This document shows positions 14,042-20,921 of a DNA stretch of 22,010 nucleotides, one piece after another. The stretch is from JBEVMS01 sp040508515 (GTDB taxonomy: Bacteria; Pseudomonadota; Gammaproteobacteria; Xanthomonadales; Rhodanobacteraceae), in the NCBI GenBank assembly GCA_040508515.1, contig JBEVMS010000343.1, forward strand, positions 1-22,010, read 5' to 3'. Both the position numbers and the translations under genes were made by a program. Below the pieces are notes generated by a model. It saw only the letters and a program-made list of their open reading frames with translations. It was not told the DNA's origin and did not search any database. Within the stretch, counting starts at the first letter, position 1. Every line of letters begins with the position of its first letter.

Positions 14042-16279
14042 TCAGGTAGCGGGAAGGAATGGCAGCAGCTTGTCGAGCGTGATCGGAAACTCGCGCACGC
14101 GGATGCCTGTGGCGTTATAAACCGCGTTCGCAATGGCGGCGCCAGCGCCACATATCCCAAGCTCGCCTAGGCCCTTGGCATGCAGCGGATTGGCATGCGT
14201 ATCGCGTTCCGGTAGGAGGATGACTTCCAACTGCGGCACGTCTGCGTTCACCGCCACGTGGTACTCGGCCAAGTCGCGATTGACGATCTTGCCGCTGCGC
14301 GAATCATGGATAAGCTCCTCGGTAAGCGCCGAACCGATACCAAACGTCATGCCTCCGAGGAATTGCGAGCGCGCCGTCTGTTCGTTGAGGATGCGGCCTG
14401 CGGCGAACACGCCCAGCATGCGTCGCACACGGGTCTCACCCGTCACGGCGTTAACCGCGACCTCGGCAAAATGGGCGCCGTAGGCGGCCTGGTTGAACAC
14501 CTTTTCCTGCTCACCCGGCTTGATGGTCCCTATGACCTCGATGCCGTCACCCACGAGTTCCCCTAGCGGCTTACTGAAATTACCGACGCAAGCCGATCCA
14601 TTCTTTAGACGCAACTCCTCTGGAGCCACCTCCATGGCCGCAGCGAGCTTCGCTCGCAGAGCCTCGCAGGCCACATAGACGGCCGAACCGGATGAACAGG
14701 CACCCCATGATCCGCCGGACCCGGCTGCTGTGGCGTCGGAGGTATCGCCAAGCGCCACCGTGATGTGCTCCATCGGCACACCGAGCATTTCCGAGGCAAT
14801 CTGCGCGAGGATTGTGTAGCTGCCGGTACCGATGTCGGTCATCGACGAGGATACGGTTACCCGACCGTCCGGACGTATCGCCACCTTCGCCGACGACTCG
14901 CTCAGCATGTTCGAACGTACCGCAGCGGCGACGCCCATGCCGATCAGCCACTCCCCTTCGCGCTGTGTCGCCGGCGTGGCATGCCGCCTGTCCCAACCGA
15001 ACGCCCGCGCGCCATCCTCCAATGCCTTGGTCAACGCACGCGACGAGAAGGCGATGTCCTTATCGGGATCGCGCGGCGGATCATTTAGGCAACGCAGAGC
15101 GATCGGATCCATTTTCAGCGCGTGGGCAAGCTCGTCCATGGCGCACTCCAGGCCAAGCAGACCCACCGCTTCGCCCGGCGCGCGCATCGATCCGGACAAC
15201 ACCCAGTTCAACCGCACAAGGTCATGCGAGATCAGCCTGCTGGCCGCCGCGTAGAGAAAATGCGTGGAAATACCGGCAGGCTCGAAGAAATCCTCACCCG
15301 CGAGGTTGGAGGCCGTGGTCTCATGACCGATGCCAATAAGCCGACCTTGGGCATCGGCCGCCAGGCGCATACGCTGCGACGTGTTGGAACGGCGCACGGT
15401 TGCATCGAACACCTGCTGACGCAGCATGACCGCCTTGACCGGGCGACCCAGCCGCTTCGACGCGATGGCCGCGGCCACGCTCTCTGGCGCGATGCCGAGC
15501 TTGGAGCCGAAACCGCCGCCGACATAGGCCGACACGATGCGGACCTTCTCCACGGGCATGCCCAGCGTCTTGGCAAGCTGCTGGGCGTCGGAGGAAGGCA
15601 TCTGGTAGGCGCCGTATAACGTCAGTTCGTCGTTGTCCCACGTGGCGATGGACGCGTGAGGTTCCATGGCGCAGGCGTTCTGGCTGGGCGTGGTATAGGT
15701 GACATCCACCGTTACCGCCGCGTTGCGTATGGCTTCGTCCAGATCGCCCTGCTCTGCATGTGCGGGGGTGTTGTTCGGCGGCAGGTCGCGCTCGCGCGGG
15801 TGTTGCAACGAGAAGGCGAACGCCCCGTCGCCTTGCTCGTACTCCACCGGCAGGCGCTGGGCCGCATCACGTGCGGCCTCGAACGTCTCGGCCACGACGA
15901 TGGCGATGATCTGCCCGAAGTACTCCACATCTTTGACGCCCTGCGTCGGTGCTCCGGTTTCTCCGCCTTGCTGCGATACGCGGATGAACGTGTCGAAGTC
16001 GGTCACCACCTCGATCACGCCCGGCATTGCCCTGCCCGCGTCGGTATCAATGGACACCACCCGACCCTTGCCAATGGTCGCGCGCACCAAGACGCCGTGC
16101 GCAAGGCCCGCGAGCAGATACTCCGCCGCGTAGGTTGCGGTACCTGTCACCTTCTTCGGTCCGTCGACGCGCGCCAGCGGCCGTCCAATGACACCCTGCT
16201 CTCCCTTATCCAGCAGGCTGATGGGGCACGGCTGGTCCATGGTGACTTCCGTCCGATCGGTCGTGCTTGTGCCGCTCAT
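14042..16279 (-). CDS. paoC: PaoC-type molybdopterin-binding aldehyde oxidoreductase subunit
   Basis: A 745-residue xanthine-oxidase-family large subunit that binds the molybdenum cofactor and oxidises the substrate, probably aromatic or other aldehydes as in E. coli PaoABC. The N-terminal a/b hammerhead domain (GRPLARVDGPKKVTGTATYAAE, about 31-52) is followed by the Moco-binding domains with GGGFGSK, the GSMRAPGEAVGLLGLECAMDELA segment and GACSSGSAVY. The catalytic base is E706 in KGLGELGICGAGAAIANAVY. Length is close to that of E. coli PaoC. The ATG at 16279 overlaps the FAD-subunit stop by 4 bases (ATGA) and is preceded by GGAGACACGCA. No XdhC/PaoD-type cofactor chaperone lies in the window. 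The substrate is inferred from family only. Confidence 0.93.
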   Translation of the reverse strand: MSGTSTTDRTEVTMDQPCPISLLDKGEQGVIGRPLARVDGPKKVTGTATYAAEYLLAGLAHGVLVRATIGKGRVVSIDTDAGRAMPGVIEVVTDFDTFIRVSQQGGETGAPTQGVKDVEYFGQIIAIVVAETFEAARDAAQRLPVEYEQGDGAFAFSLQHPRERDLPPNNTPAHAEQGDLDEAIRNAAVTVDVTYTTPSQNACAMEPHASIATWDNDELTLYGAYQMPSSDAQQLAKTLGMPVEKVRIVSAYVGGGFGSKLGIAPESVAAAIASKRLGRPVKAVMLRQQVFDATVRRSNTSQRMRLAADAQGRLIGIGHETTASNLAGEDFFEPAGISTHFLYAAASRLISHDLVRLNWVLSGSMRAPGEAVGLLGLECAMDELAHALKMDPIALRCLNDPPRDPDKDIAFSSRALTKALEDGARAFGWDRRHATPATQREGEWLIGMGVAAAVRSNMLSESSAKVAIRPDGRVTVSSSMTDIGTGSYTILAQIASEMLGVPMEHITVALGDTSDATAAGSGGSWGACSSGSAVYVACEALRAKLAAAMEVAPEELRLKNGSACVGNFSKPLGELVGDGIEVIGTIKPGEQEKVFNQAAYGAHFAEVAVNAVTGETRVRRMLGVFAAGRILNEQTARSQFLGGMTFGIGSALTEELIHDSRSGKIVNRDLAEYHVAVNADVPQLEVILLPERDTHANPLHAKGLGELGICGAGAAIANAVYNATGIRVREFPITLDKLLPFLPAT

Positions 16280-17262
16280 TGCGTGTCTCCGGTCAGTTCG
16301 TGCAAGCAGGCGATCAACGTGCGGCGGATCAGGGGAATCTTGAAGTCGTTGCTGCCCTGGCCCTTCGCGTGCCGGAGCAGCGCATCGGCCGCGGCTTCGA
16401 AGACCGCAGGTGACGGCCGCTGTCCCATGAGCGCAGCCTCAACGGCAGAATCGCGCCAGGGCATCGGCCCGAGTCCGCCGAAGGCAAGCGCGGCGGTGGT
16501 GATCCGGCCATCTTCCATCGTCAACACGCCAGCCACCGAGACCAGCGCGAAGGCGTAGGAGGCCCGATCACGCACCTTGCGATAGAGCTGCCGGACACCG
16601 GCGGGGAGCGGTGGAAGCTCGACGTGGGTGATCAATTCCCCGGGTTCCAGCACCGTCTCCACATGAGGCGTGTTGCCGGGCAGCCGATACAGCTCGTGGA
16701 TGGAGATGCGTCGCGACCGACCATCCGGTCGCAGCGTCATGACCACGGCGTCGAGGGCGCGCATCGCGACCGGCATGTCGCCAGGATGGGTCGCAATGCA
16801 ATGTTCGCTGGTGCCGAGCACGGCAAGAATGCGATTGAATCCACCGATCGCCGAGCAGCCGGTGCGCGGCACACGTTTGTTGCAGGGGCTGGCAGTGTCA
16901 TAGAAGTAATAGCACCGGGTGCGCTGCAGCAGGTTGCCCCCGGTGGTGGCCTTGTTGCGCAATTGCCCTGATGCACCCGCCAGCAACGCACGGCTCAATA
17001 CCTCATAGCGCAGCCTCACCCGCGGATCGGCAGCAAGATCACTGTTGGGCACCAGTGCCCCGATGCGCAGGCCACCCTCGTCAGTGTCCTCGATGTCGGC
17101 AAGGTCGAGCCGGCTGATGTCGACCAGTGTTTCAGGTGTTTCCACCTGCAACTTCATCAGGTCGAGCAAATTGGTGCCACCGGCGATGAATCGGGTGGTC
17201 GGCGCGGTATGGGCGACCGCAGCTTCAGGGCTCTCGGCCCGTTCGTAGACAAAGGCCTTCAT
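16276..17262 (-). CDS. paoB: PaoB-type FAD-binding subunit with extra 4Fe-4S cluster site
   Basis: A 328-residue FAD subunit that passes electrons between the Fe-S centres and the acceptor. The FAD motif RFIAGGTNLLDLMK lies at 24-37, with ASGQLRNKATTGGNLLQRTRC at 97-117. Cysteines C117, C127, C136 and C155 match the four-cysteine insert that binds a 4Fe-4S cluster in E. coli PaoB and the 4-hydroxybenzoyl-CoA reductase group. The C-terminal CO-dehydrogenase flavoprotein domain contains YRKVRDRASYAFALVSVA. The start is ATG at 17262 because homology begins there, a ribosome-binding site (GAGGGAGAG) precedes it, and it overlaps the PaoA stop by 4 bases. The frame is open upstream to 17472, but only as the shadow of PaoA. 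Confidence 0.93.
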   Translation of the reverse strand: MKAFVYERAESPEAAVAHTAPTTRFIAGGTNLLDLMKLQVETPETLVDISRLDLADIEDTDEGGLRIGALVPNSDLAADPRVRLRYEVLSRALLAGASGQLRNKATTGGNLLQRTRCYYFYDTASPCNKRVPRTGCSAIGGFNRILAVLGTSEHCIATHPGDMPVAMRALDAVVMTLRPDGRSRRISIHELYRLPGNTPHVETVLEPGELITHVELPPLPAGVRQLYRKVRDRASYAFALVSVAGVLTMEDGRITTAALAFGGLGPMPWRDSAVEAALMGQRPSPAVFEAAADALLRHAKGQGSNDFKIPLIRRTLIACLHELTGDTQ

Positions 17263-17756
17263 TCGCTCTCCCTCGCCACCTCGGCAATGGCTTCGACGAT
17301 ATGGGGATAGGCCGAGCAGCGACAGATATTGCCGCTCATCCGCTCGCTTATCTCGGATCCGGTTAGCGCCACTGCCTGCAGATCGGCGGAAACATGGCTT
17401 GGCCAGCCCTTGCGCGCCTCGTCGAGCATGCCGACGGCCGAACAGATCTGGCCCGGTGTGCAGTAACCGCACTGAAAGCCGTCGTGCGCTAAGAATGCCG
17501 CTTGCATCGGATGAAGCTCATCCACCGACCCAAGGCCTTCGATGGTCACGATGTCATCCTCCTGATGCATCACAGCGAGCGTCAGGCAACTGTTGACCCG
17601 ACGACCGTTGATCAGCACGGTGCAGGCACCGCACTGGCCGTGATCACAGCCCTTCTTGCTTCCGGTCAGTCCTAAATGCTCGCGCAGAAGATCGAGCACC
17701 GACGTTCGAACGTCAGGTTCGGCATGATGCGTGTGGCCGTTGATGGTGAATTTCAT
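17259..17756 (-). CDS. paoA: PaoA-type 2Fe-2S subunit lacking a Tat signal
   Basis: A 165-residue iron-sulfur subunit. The plant-ferredoxin-type cluster ligands are C37, C42, C45 and C57 (KKGCDHGQCGACTVLINGRRVNSC). The second, helical cluster is bound by C96, C99, C145 and C147 (FQCGYCTPGQIC, GNICRCSAY). Beyond its first residues the protein follows E. coli PaoA closely, but E. coli PaoA carries about 55 extra N-terminal residues with a twin-arginine signal, and here there is none. The ATG at 17756 follows GAGGGA. An alternative GTG at 17795 adds only MAAGPPGFHEGHR, still without twin arginines. The assembled enzyme is therefore predicted to stay in the cytoplasm unless exported by another route. 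It overlaps paoB by 4 bases. Confidence 0.93.
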   Translation of the reverse strand: MKFTINGHTHHAEPDVRTSVLDLLREHLGLTGSKKGCDHGQCGACTVLINGRRVNSCLTLAVMHQEDDIVTIEGLGSVDELHPMQAAFLAHDGFQCGYCTPGQICSAVGMLDEARKGWPSHVSADLQAVALTGSEISERMSGNICRCSAYPHIVEAIAEVARESE

Positions 17757-17807
17757 TCGGTGTCCCTCATGGAAGCCGGGCGGCCCTGCCGCCACGGCGC
17801 AGGTGGT

Positions 17808-18197
17808 TCAGTGCACGTGGTCGAGCGCGTTGCGGCAGTCGTCCGCGCATTCACGCCACATCGTGGCGCAGAGCCTGCAGTGGGCATGGTCGAGCTTGTC
17901 GCACTCCGCCGCACATGCGTCACAGGCCTGGATGCACAACTCAAGTGCGGCACGCCGTACTGCGATGTTGCTACCCGTACGCCTCATCGCCATGTGTGCG
18001 GTCGCGTCGCAGACGTCCGAACAATCACGGCATATGCGAATGCACTGCCGGCAATCCATGGGCTCTGCCGAACATGCGTCGGCGCATGACGTGCAAAACA
18101 GCGAGCACAACATGGCATGGCGCGCCGCGGTTACCAGCGGCTCGTTGAAATCGCTCCCAACATGGGGATGCAGCTTGATCATTTTCTCGATCGACAT
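17808..18197 (-). CDS. Four-helix-bundle copper-binding protein (Csp/DUF326-like)
   Basis: A 129-residue protein with 17 cysteines, all placed on predicted helices with the i/i+3/i+4 spacing that lines the core of Csp copper-storage bundles: C31, C35, C38, C42; C49, C52, C56, C59, C63; C88, C92, C95, C99; C107, C110; C117, C121. Methionine and histidine ligands sit near the N- and C-termini (MIKLHPH, HVH). It has no signal peptide, so it resembles the cytosolic Csp3 type, which stores many Cu(I) ions per tetramer. The ATG at 18197 is preferred; the frame can also start at a TTG at 18236, which would overlap the small ORF. It lies 51 bases upstream of paoA in the same direction, so it is likely in the operon. 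The pairing of a copper sponge with a molybdenum enzyme is noteworthy. Confidence 0.88.
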   Translation of the reverse strand: MSIEKMIKLHPHVGSDFNEPLVTAARHAMLCSLFCTSCADACSAEPMDCRQCIRICRDCSDVCDATAHMAMRRTGSNIAVRRAALELCIQACDACAAECDKLDHAHCRLCATMWRECADDCRNALDHVH

Positions 18198-18228
18198 CGT
18201 CGGTCTCGGCTTGATCTCTGTGATTATT

Positions 18229-18324
18229 TCAGCCAACCGCGCTTGGGCGGCGCGCGCCTTCGGGCTGATCCGTGCCCCGCGGCGGCGAGATCAACTGAGC
18301 GAGTTTCTTGCCTTCGAGCTTCAT
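18229..18324 (-). CDS. 31-residue leader ORF with hairpin-embedded ribosome-binding site
   Basis: ATG at 18324 starts a 31-codon frame (MKLEGKKLAQLISPPRG, ending RRPSAVG) that closes with TGA at 18229, 31 bases before the copper-binding-protein ATG. The Shine-Dalgarno core AGGAG lies about 6 bases upstream and is very strong. That AGGAG is also the 3' arm of a perfect hairpin (18331-18345). The peptide has no recognisable domain and no run of regulatory codons. It may be a translated leader controlling the downstream operon, or a genuine small protein. Confidence 0.45.
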   Translation of the reverse strand: MKLEGKKLAQLISPPRGTDQPEGARRPSAVG

Positions 18325-18330
18325 GCATAT

Positions 18331-18345
18331 CTCCTGCGTCAGGAG
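18331..18345 (-). promoter_or_regulatory. Ribosome-binding-site-sequestering hairpin
   Basis: On the minus strand CTCCTG-ACG-CAGGAG forms a perfect 6-bp stem with a 3-base loop. The 3' arm contains the AGGAG that serves the ATG at 18324. When folded it would block ribosome entry; unfolding by a ligand, protein or temperature would open it. Confidence 0.5.
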
Positions 18346-18382
18346 GTGCGGTTTATCGAAGCCGATGCCAACAAGTCGTGAC

Positions 18383-18455
18383 GTGTGCGCCAAAGCATGA
18401 GGACATTTTCTTCCCTGCCCAACGGGCATGGCTCACCCGCGCCGATGGCGCACAC
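18383..18455 (-). promoter_or_regulatory. Structured leader segment of the copper-protein/molybdoenzyme operon
   Basis: GTGTGCGCC (18383-18391) is complementary to GGCGCACAC (18447-18455), a 9-bp closing stem. Inside it TGCCC-3-GGGCA (18416-18428) forms a small hairpin. A competing hairpin GCGCC-3-GGCGC (18439-18451) uses part of the 9-bp stem, so two mutually exclusive folds exist. That is the layout of a switching leader RNA. The ligand or regulator is unknown. Confidence 0.4.
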
Positions 18456-18494
18456 CGCAGGCTCGGTCCAGCGCGATCTGCGTTTTGCGCCAGG

Positions 18495-18524
18495 GAGCTG
18501 CGCTTGTGCGGCTAAGCGCAGCTC
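18495..18524. repeat. 11-bp perfect stem-loop in the divergent intergenic region
   Basis: GAGCTGCGCTT (18495-18505) and AAGCGCAGCTC (18514-18524) pair perfectly around an 8-base loop. It lies between the divergently transcribed copper-protein/molybdoenzyme operon and the acyl-CoA dehydrogenase cassette. It has no T-run, so it is probably not a terminator. It could be the first stem of the minus-strand leader or a dispersed palindromic repeat. Confidence 0.6.
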
Positions 18525-18556
18525 AGCAGCCGCGCGGATTTCCCGGCATCGCATTT

Positions 18557-18588
18557 GTTTGACAAACGGGCGGCTAGCGTTCTATCCA
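18557..18588 (+). promoter_or_regulatory. Candidate promoter with palindromic operator, cassette of region 4
   Basis: An exact -35 hexamer TTGACA (18559-18564) is embedded in the 11-bp palindrome GTTTG-A-CAAAC (18557-18567). A weak -10 (TATCCA, 18583-18588) follows at 18 bases. Transcription would start near 18595, just upstream of the preferred TTG start at 18609. The palindrome would put a bound regulator on the -35 box. The -10 match is poor, so this is tentative. Confidence 0.4.
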
Positions 18589-18608
18589 TTCTTCGATGGT
18601 GCCCTACC

Positions 18609-19586
18609 TTGAGTACCTGCACGCCTCTCGCTCCGAACACGCTGGTCGATGCAGGGCATGCGCTGCATGATCGTGCCTTGCAAGTCCTCGCGTCGGAACC
18701 GCGCTTGCCCCTCCCCGGCAAGGGAGACACGCTGCAACGGTGGCGACGCCTCGCCGCCGTGGCGGCAAGCGATCTGTGCCTCGTCAAAGTGCTGGAAGCG
18801 CATCACGATGCATTGGCGATACTTTCCGAGCTGGGCTGCTCACCGGAGGCAACGCATCTGTTGCACGCCGTCTGGGCGGCCGAACCGCCCGATGCGCGGC
18901 TGGACTACGGTGACGGCTTCGTCACCGGAACCAAAGCTTGGTGCTCGGGCGCACCGTTTGTCGACATCGCACTGATCACCGCGCACCACGGCGATGCGCT
19001 GCAGTTGGTGCGCGTCGACATGCGCGCCGCCGGCATCACGCACGACACCAGGTGCTGGAACGCCATCGGCATGGGCCGCGTGACCAGTGGCAGGATTCAT
19101 TTCGATCGCGTCGGCGCCGAACCCCTGGGTGGCCCCGGTGACTACCTGACGCGCCCAGGCTTCTGGCATGGCGGCGCCGGCATTGCGGCATGCTGGTTCG
19201 GTGCCACAACGGCCATCGCCGAGGTGCTCCGCACGCATCCTAAAGCGCTTCACGATCCGTATGCCGTTGCGCACCTCGGCGCGATCGATGTCGGCGTGAC
19301 AGCGGTGGCCGCGCAGCTTCGTGAGGCCGCGAGCCTGATCGACGCCCAACCGCTCCAAGACCACCAGGTCGAGGTGATGCGGGTACGCGCGTCAGCCGAA
19401 GCGCTGGCCACCGATGTGCTCCAACGGGTCGGGCGCGCCCTCGGCCCAGTGCCGCTTTGCGAAGATGCGGCGCATGCCCGGCGCTGCAGCGATCTAGAGG
19501 TTTTCATCCGGCAGAGCCATGCCGAGCGCGATTGGGCCTCGCTGGGGCGAGCGGCGGCGCAGAGAGCGGCCACGTGGACGCTGTGA
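18609..19586 (+). CDS. Acyl-CoA dehydrogenase-like flavoprotein
   Basis: About 325 residues of an acyl-CoA-dehydrogenase-fold protein. Visible are the N-terminal helical part (LAAVAASDLCLVKVLEAHHDALAILSELG), the middle beta domain (DARLDYGDGFVTGTKAWCSGAPFVDIALITA) and the C-terminal four-helix part ending VFIRQSHAERDWASLGRAAAQ. The family usually has about 380 residues, so this one is short at the N-terminus. I see no clear catalytic glutamate motif, so dehydrogenase activity is not certain; these proteins may act on acyl groups of unusual carriers. The frame stays open back to a TTG at 18555, but that lies in the candidate promoter, so TTG 18609 is preferred; the true start is uncertain. The stop overlaps the downstream deacetylase gene, making it the first gene of a four-gene operon. 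Confidence 0.8.
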   Translation: MSTCTPLAPNTLVDAGHALHDRALQVLASEPRLPLPGKGDTLQRWRRLAAVAASDLCLVKVLEAHHDALAILSELGCSPEATHLLHAVWAAEPPDARLDYGDGFVTGTKAWCSGAPFVDIALITAHHGDALQLVRVDMRAAGITHDTRCWNAIGMGRVTSGRIHFDRVGAEPLGGPGDYLTRPGFWHGGAGIAACWFGATTAIAEVLRTHPKALHDPYAVAHLGAIDVGVTAVAAQLREAASLIDAQPLQDHQVEVMRVRASAEALATDVLQRVGRALGPVPLCEDAAHARRCSDLEVFIRQSHAERDWASLGRAAAQRAATWTL

Positions 19587-20338
19587 CCCCGCCCCAGATC
19601 GAGGGCCGCGGCCATCCAGAGAGTGCCTGGCAAGGGTCGCGGTGGCTGGCCGACCTGCCGACGCAACCGTACGGGAAACTGTTGAATGGCACACGCCGGC
19701 TCGTCATCATTTCGCCCCATCCGGATGACGAAGTGCTCGGCTGTGGCGGGCTTATCCATCACGCGCGCCAGGCGGGGTTGCAGGTGTGCCTGCTCTCGGT
19801 CACACGGGGAGAAGCCTGCTATCCCGGTCACCTGCGCTGGACCCGTGATCGATTGGGCACGATGCGTGGCGAAGAACTCCTGCGTGCCGTGGCCGAGCTT
19901 GGCGTGGCACCGGCGGCAGTCTGTCCGCTCGGTTTTCCCGATGGCGGCGTGGCAGACCACGAATCGTCCCTGATAGACGCCATTTCCACGCATCTGGCCT
20001 GGGGCGACCATGTGTTCTGCACCGCCGCCTGGGATGGTCATCCGGACCACGAAGCGACCGGCCGCGCCGCGTGTGCCGCCGCCGGGGTGAAAGGCCTTCG
20101 TGTAAGCCAGTTTCCGATCTGGGCGTGGCACTGGAGCGATCCCGACCATCCTGATCCGCCGGCGCCAGGCGGCGCACGGTACACACTCGACCCGACCGCA
20201 TGGCGCGCAAAACAACGGGCGATGGACTGCTTTACTTCCCAGACCATCGGACCCGGCGACCGTCCACCAATCCTTCCCGCCCACGTCATGGAGCGCTTCG
20301 CGCGGCATGAGGAAACCTTCTTCCATGGCAACGTCTGA
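19574..20338 (+). CDS. PIG-L/LmbE-family N-deacetylase
   Basis: A 254-residue zinc-dependent deacetylase of the PIG-L superfamily, whose members remove acetyl groups from N-acetylglucosaminyl lipids, thiols or small glycosides. The metal and catalytic motif is SPHPDDEVLGCGG (H49, D51, D52) and the second metal motif is GHPDHEA (H156, H159). No signal peptide or membrane helix is present, so it is cytoplasmic. The start could be GTG 19574 (preceded by AGAGAGCGG) or GTG 19583, which forms a GTGA overlap with the dehydrogenase stop; either way the genes are coupled. The frame open to 19457 is only the shadow of the upstream gene. The downstream methyltransferase gene overlaps by 14 bases. The natural substrate is unknown, and an N-acetylated amino sugar made or attached by the cassette's glycosyltransferase is plausible. 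Confidence 0.92.
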   Translation: MDAVTPPQIEGRGHPESAWQGSRWLADLPTQPYGKLLNGTRRLVIISPHPDDEVLGCGGLIHHARQAGLQVCLLSVTRGEACYPGHLRWTRDRLGTMRGEELLRAVAELGVAPAAVCPLGFPDGGVADHESSLIDAISTHLAWGDHVFCTAAWDGHPDHEATGRAACAAAGVKGLRVSQFPIWAWHWSDPDHPDPPAPGGARYTLDPTAWRAKQRAMDCFTSQTIGPGDRPPILPAHVMERFARHEETFFHGNV

Positions 20339-20921
20339 ACATTACTTCACGAGCCTCTACGCCGATGACGATCCCTTCGGCTACCGCGACCGCTGGTACG
20401 AGGCCCGAAAGCGCGAGCTGCTGCTCGCCTGCCTGCCTCACCCCCGGTTCGCCACCGCCTGGGAGATCGGATGCTCGAATGGCGAGCTCACGGCGCGATT
20501 GGCCGAGCGCTGCGGCCATATCCTGGCAACGGATCTGTCGGCACGTGCCGTGGCGCTGGCGACGGCGCGCAATGCGGCACACGCCAACGTGCATGTTGAG
20601 CAGTCCACACACCCGGAGCAGTGGCCGGACGGGCGTTACGACCTCATCATCCTGAGCGAGGTGGGCTACTACCTCGATCCCGCCGACCTCACGCGCTGCG
20701 CCAGGGGCATTCGCTCGTCACTCGATCCCCTAGGCACGGTCGTGGCCTGCCACTGGCGCCAGCCGTTTGAACAGGCCGTGCAGACGGCTGAAGCGGTTCA
20801 TGCACTGCTGAACCAGGAGCTCGGGATGAGCACGCTGCTGCTCTATCGGGACGATGACATCCTGCTGGAAGCGTGGACCCCCCACGGCCGCTCCGTCGCC
20901 CAATGGGAGGGTCTGGCGTGA
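20325..20921 (+). CDS. NodS-like class I SAM methyltransferase
   Basis: A 198-residue Rossmann-fold methyltransferase. Motif I is AWEIGCSNGELTARLA (45-60), the acidic end of strand 2 is D70 (HILATDLS), and motif IV is YDLIILSEVGYYL. The N-terminal signature DPFGYRDRWYEARKRELLL closely resembles the DPW...YE..R opening of NodS, the N-methyltransferase that methylates the deacetylated glucosamine of Nod factors. That resemblance is recalled, not computed. The ATG at 20325 is chosen over 20307 because the conserved region starts there and GAGGAA precedes it. It overlaps the deacetylase gene by 14 bases and the glycosyltransferase gene by 4. Acting after the deacetylase, it could N-methylate the freed amine. 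Confidence 0.9.
   Translation: MATSEHYFTSLYADDDPFGYRDRWYEARKRELLLACLPHPRFATAWEIGCSNGELTARLAERCGHILATDLSARAVALATARNAAHANVHVEQSTHPEQWPDGRYDLIILSEVGYYLDPADLTRCARGIRSSLDPLGTVVACHWRQPFEQAVQTAEAVHALLNQELGMSTLLLYRDDDILLEAWTPHGRSVAQWEGLA

Noticed and set aside
15656..16558. 300-codon plus-strand frame
   Set aside because: Antisense to paoC and paoB, both unmistakable; a high-GC shadow.
16276..17472. Longer FAD subunit starting at 17472
   Set aside because: The first 70 residues overlap paoA in another frame and have no FAD-domain character; the ATG at 17262 has a ribosome-binding site and the family start.
18325..18530. Calling the leader a molybdenum-cofactor riboswitch
   Set aside because: The position fits, but I cannot match the known Moco RNA consensus by eye; it is reported only as an unassigned structured leader.
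19250..20326. 358-codon minus-strand frame
   Set aside because: Entirely antisense to the acyl-CoA dehydrogenase and PIG-L genes, which carry clear motifs; the translation is Arg/Ala/Gly-rich without domains.
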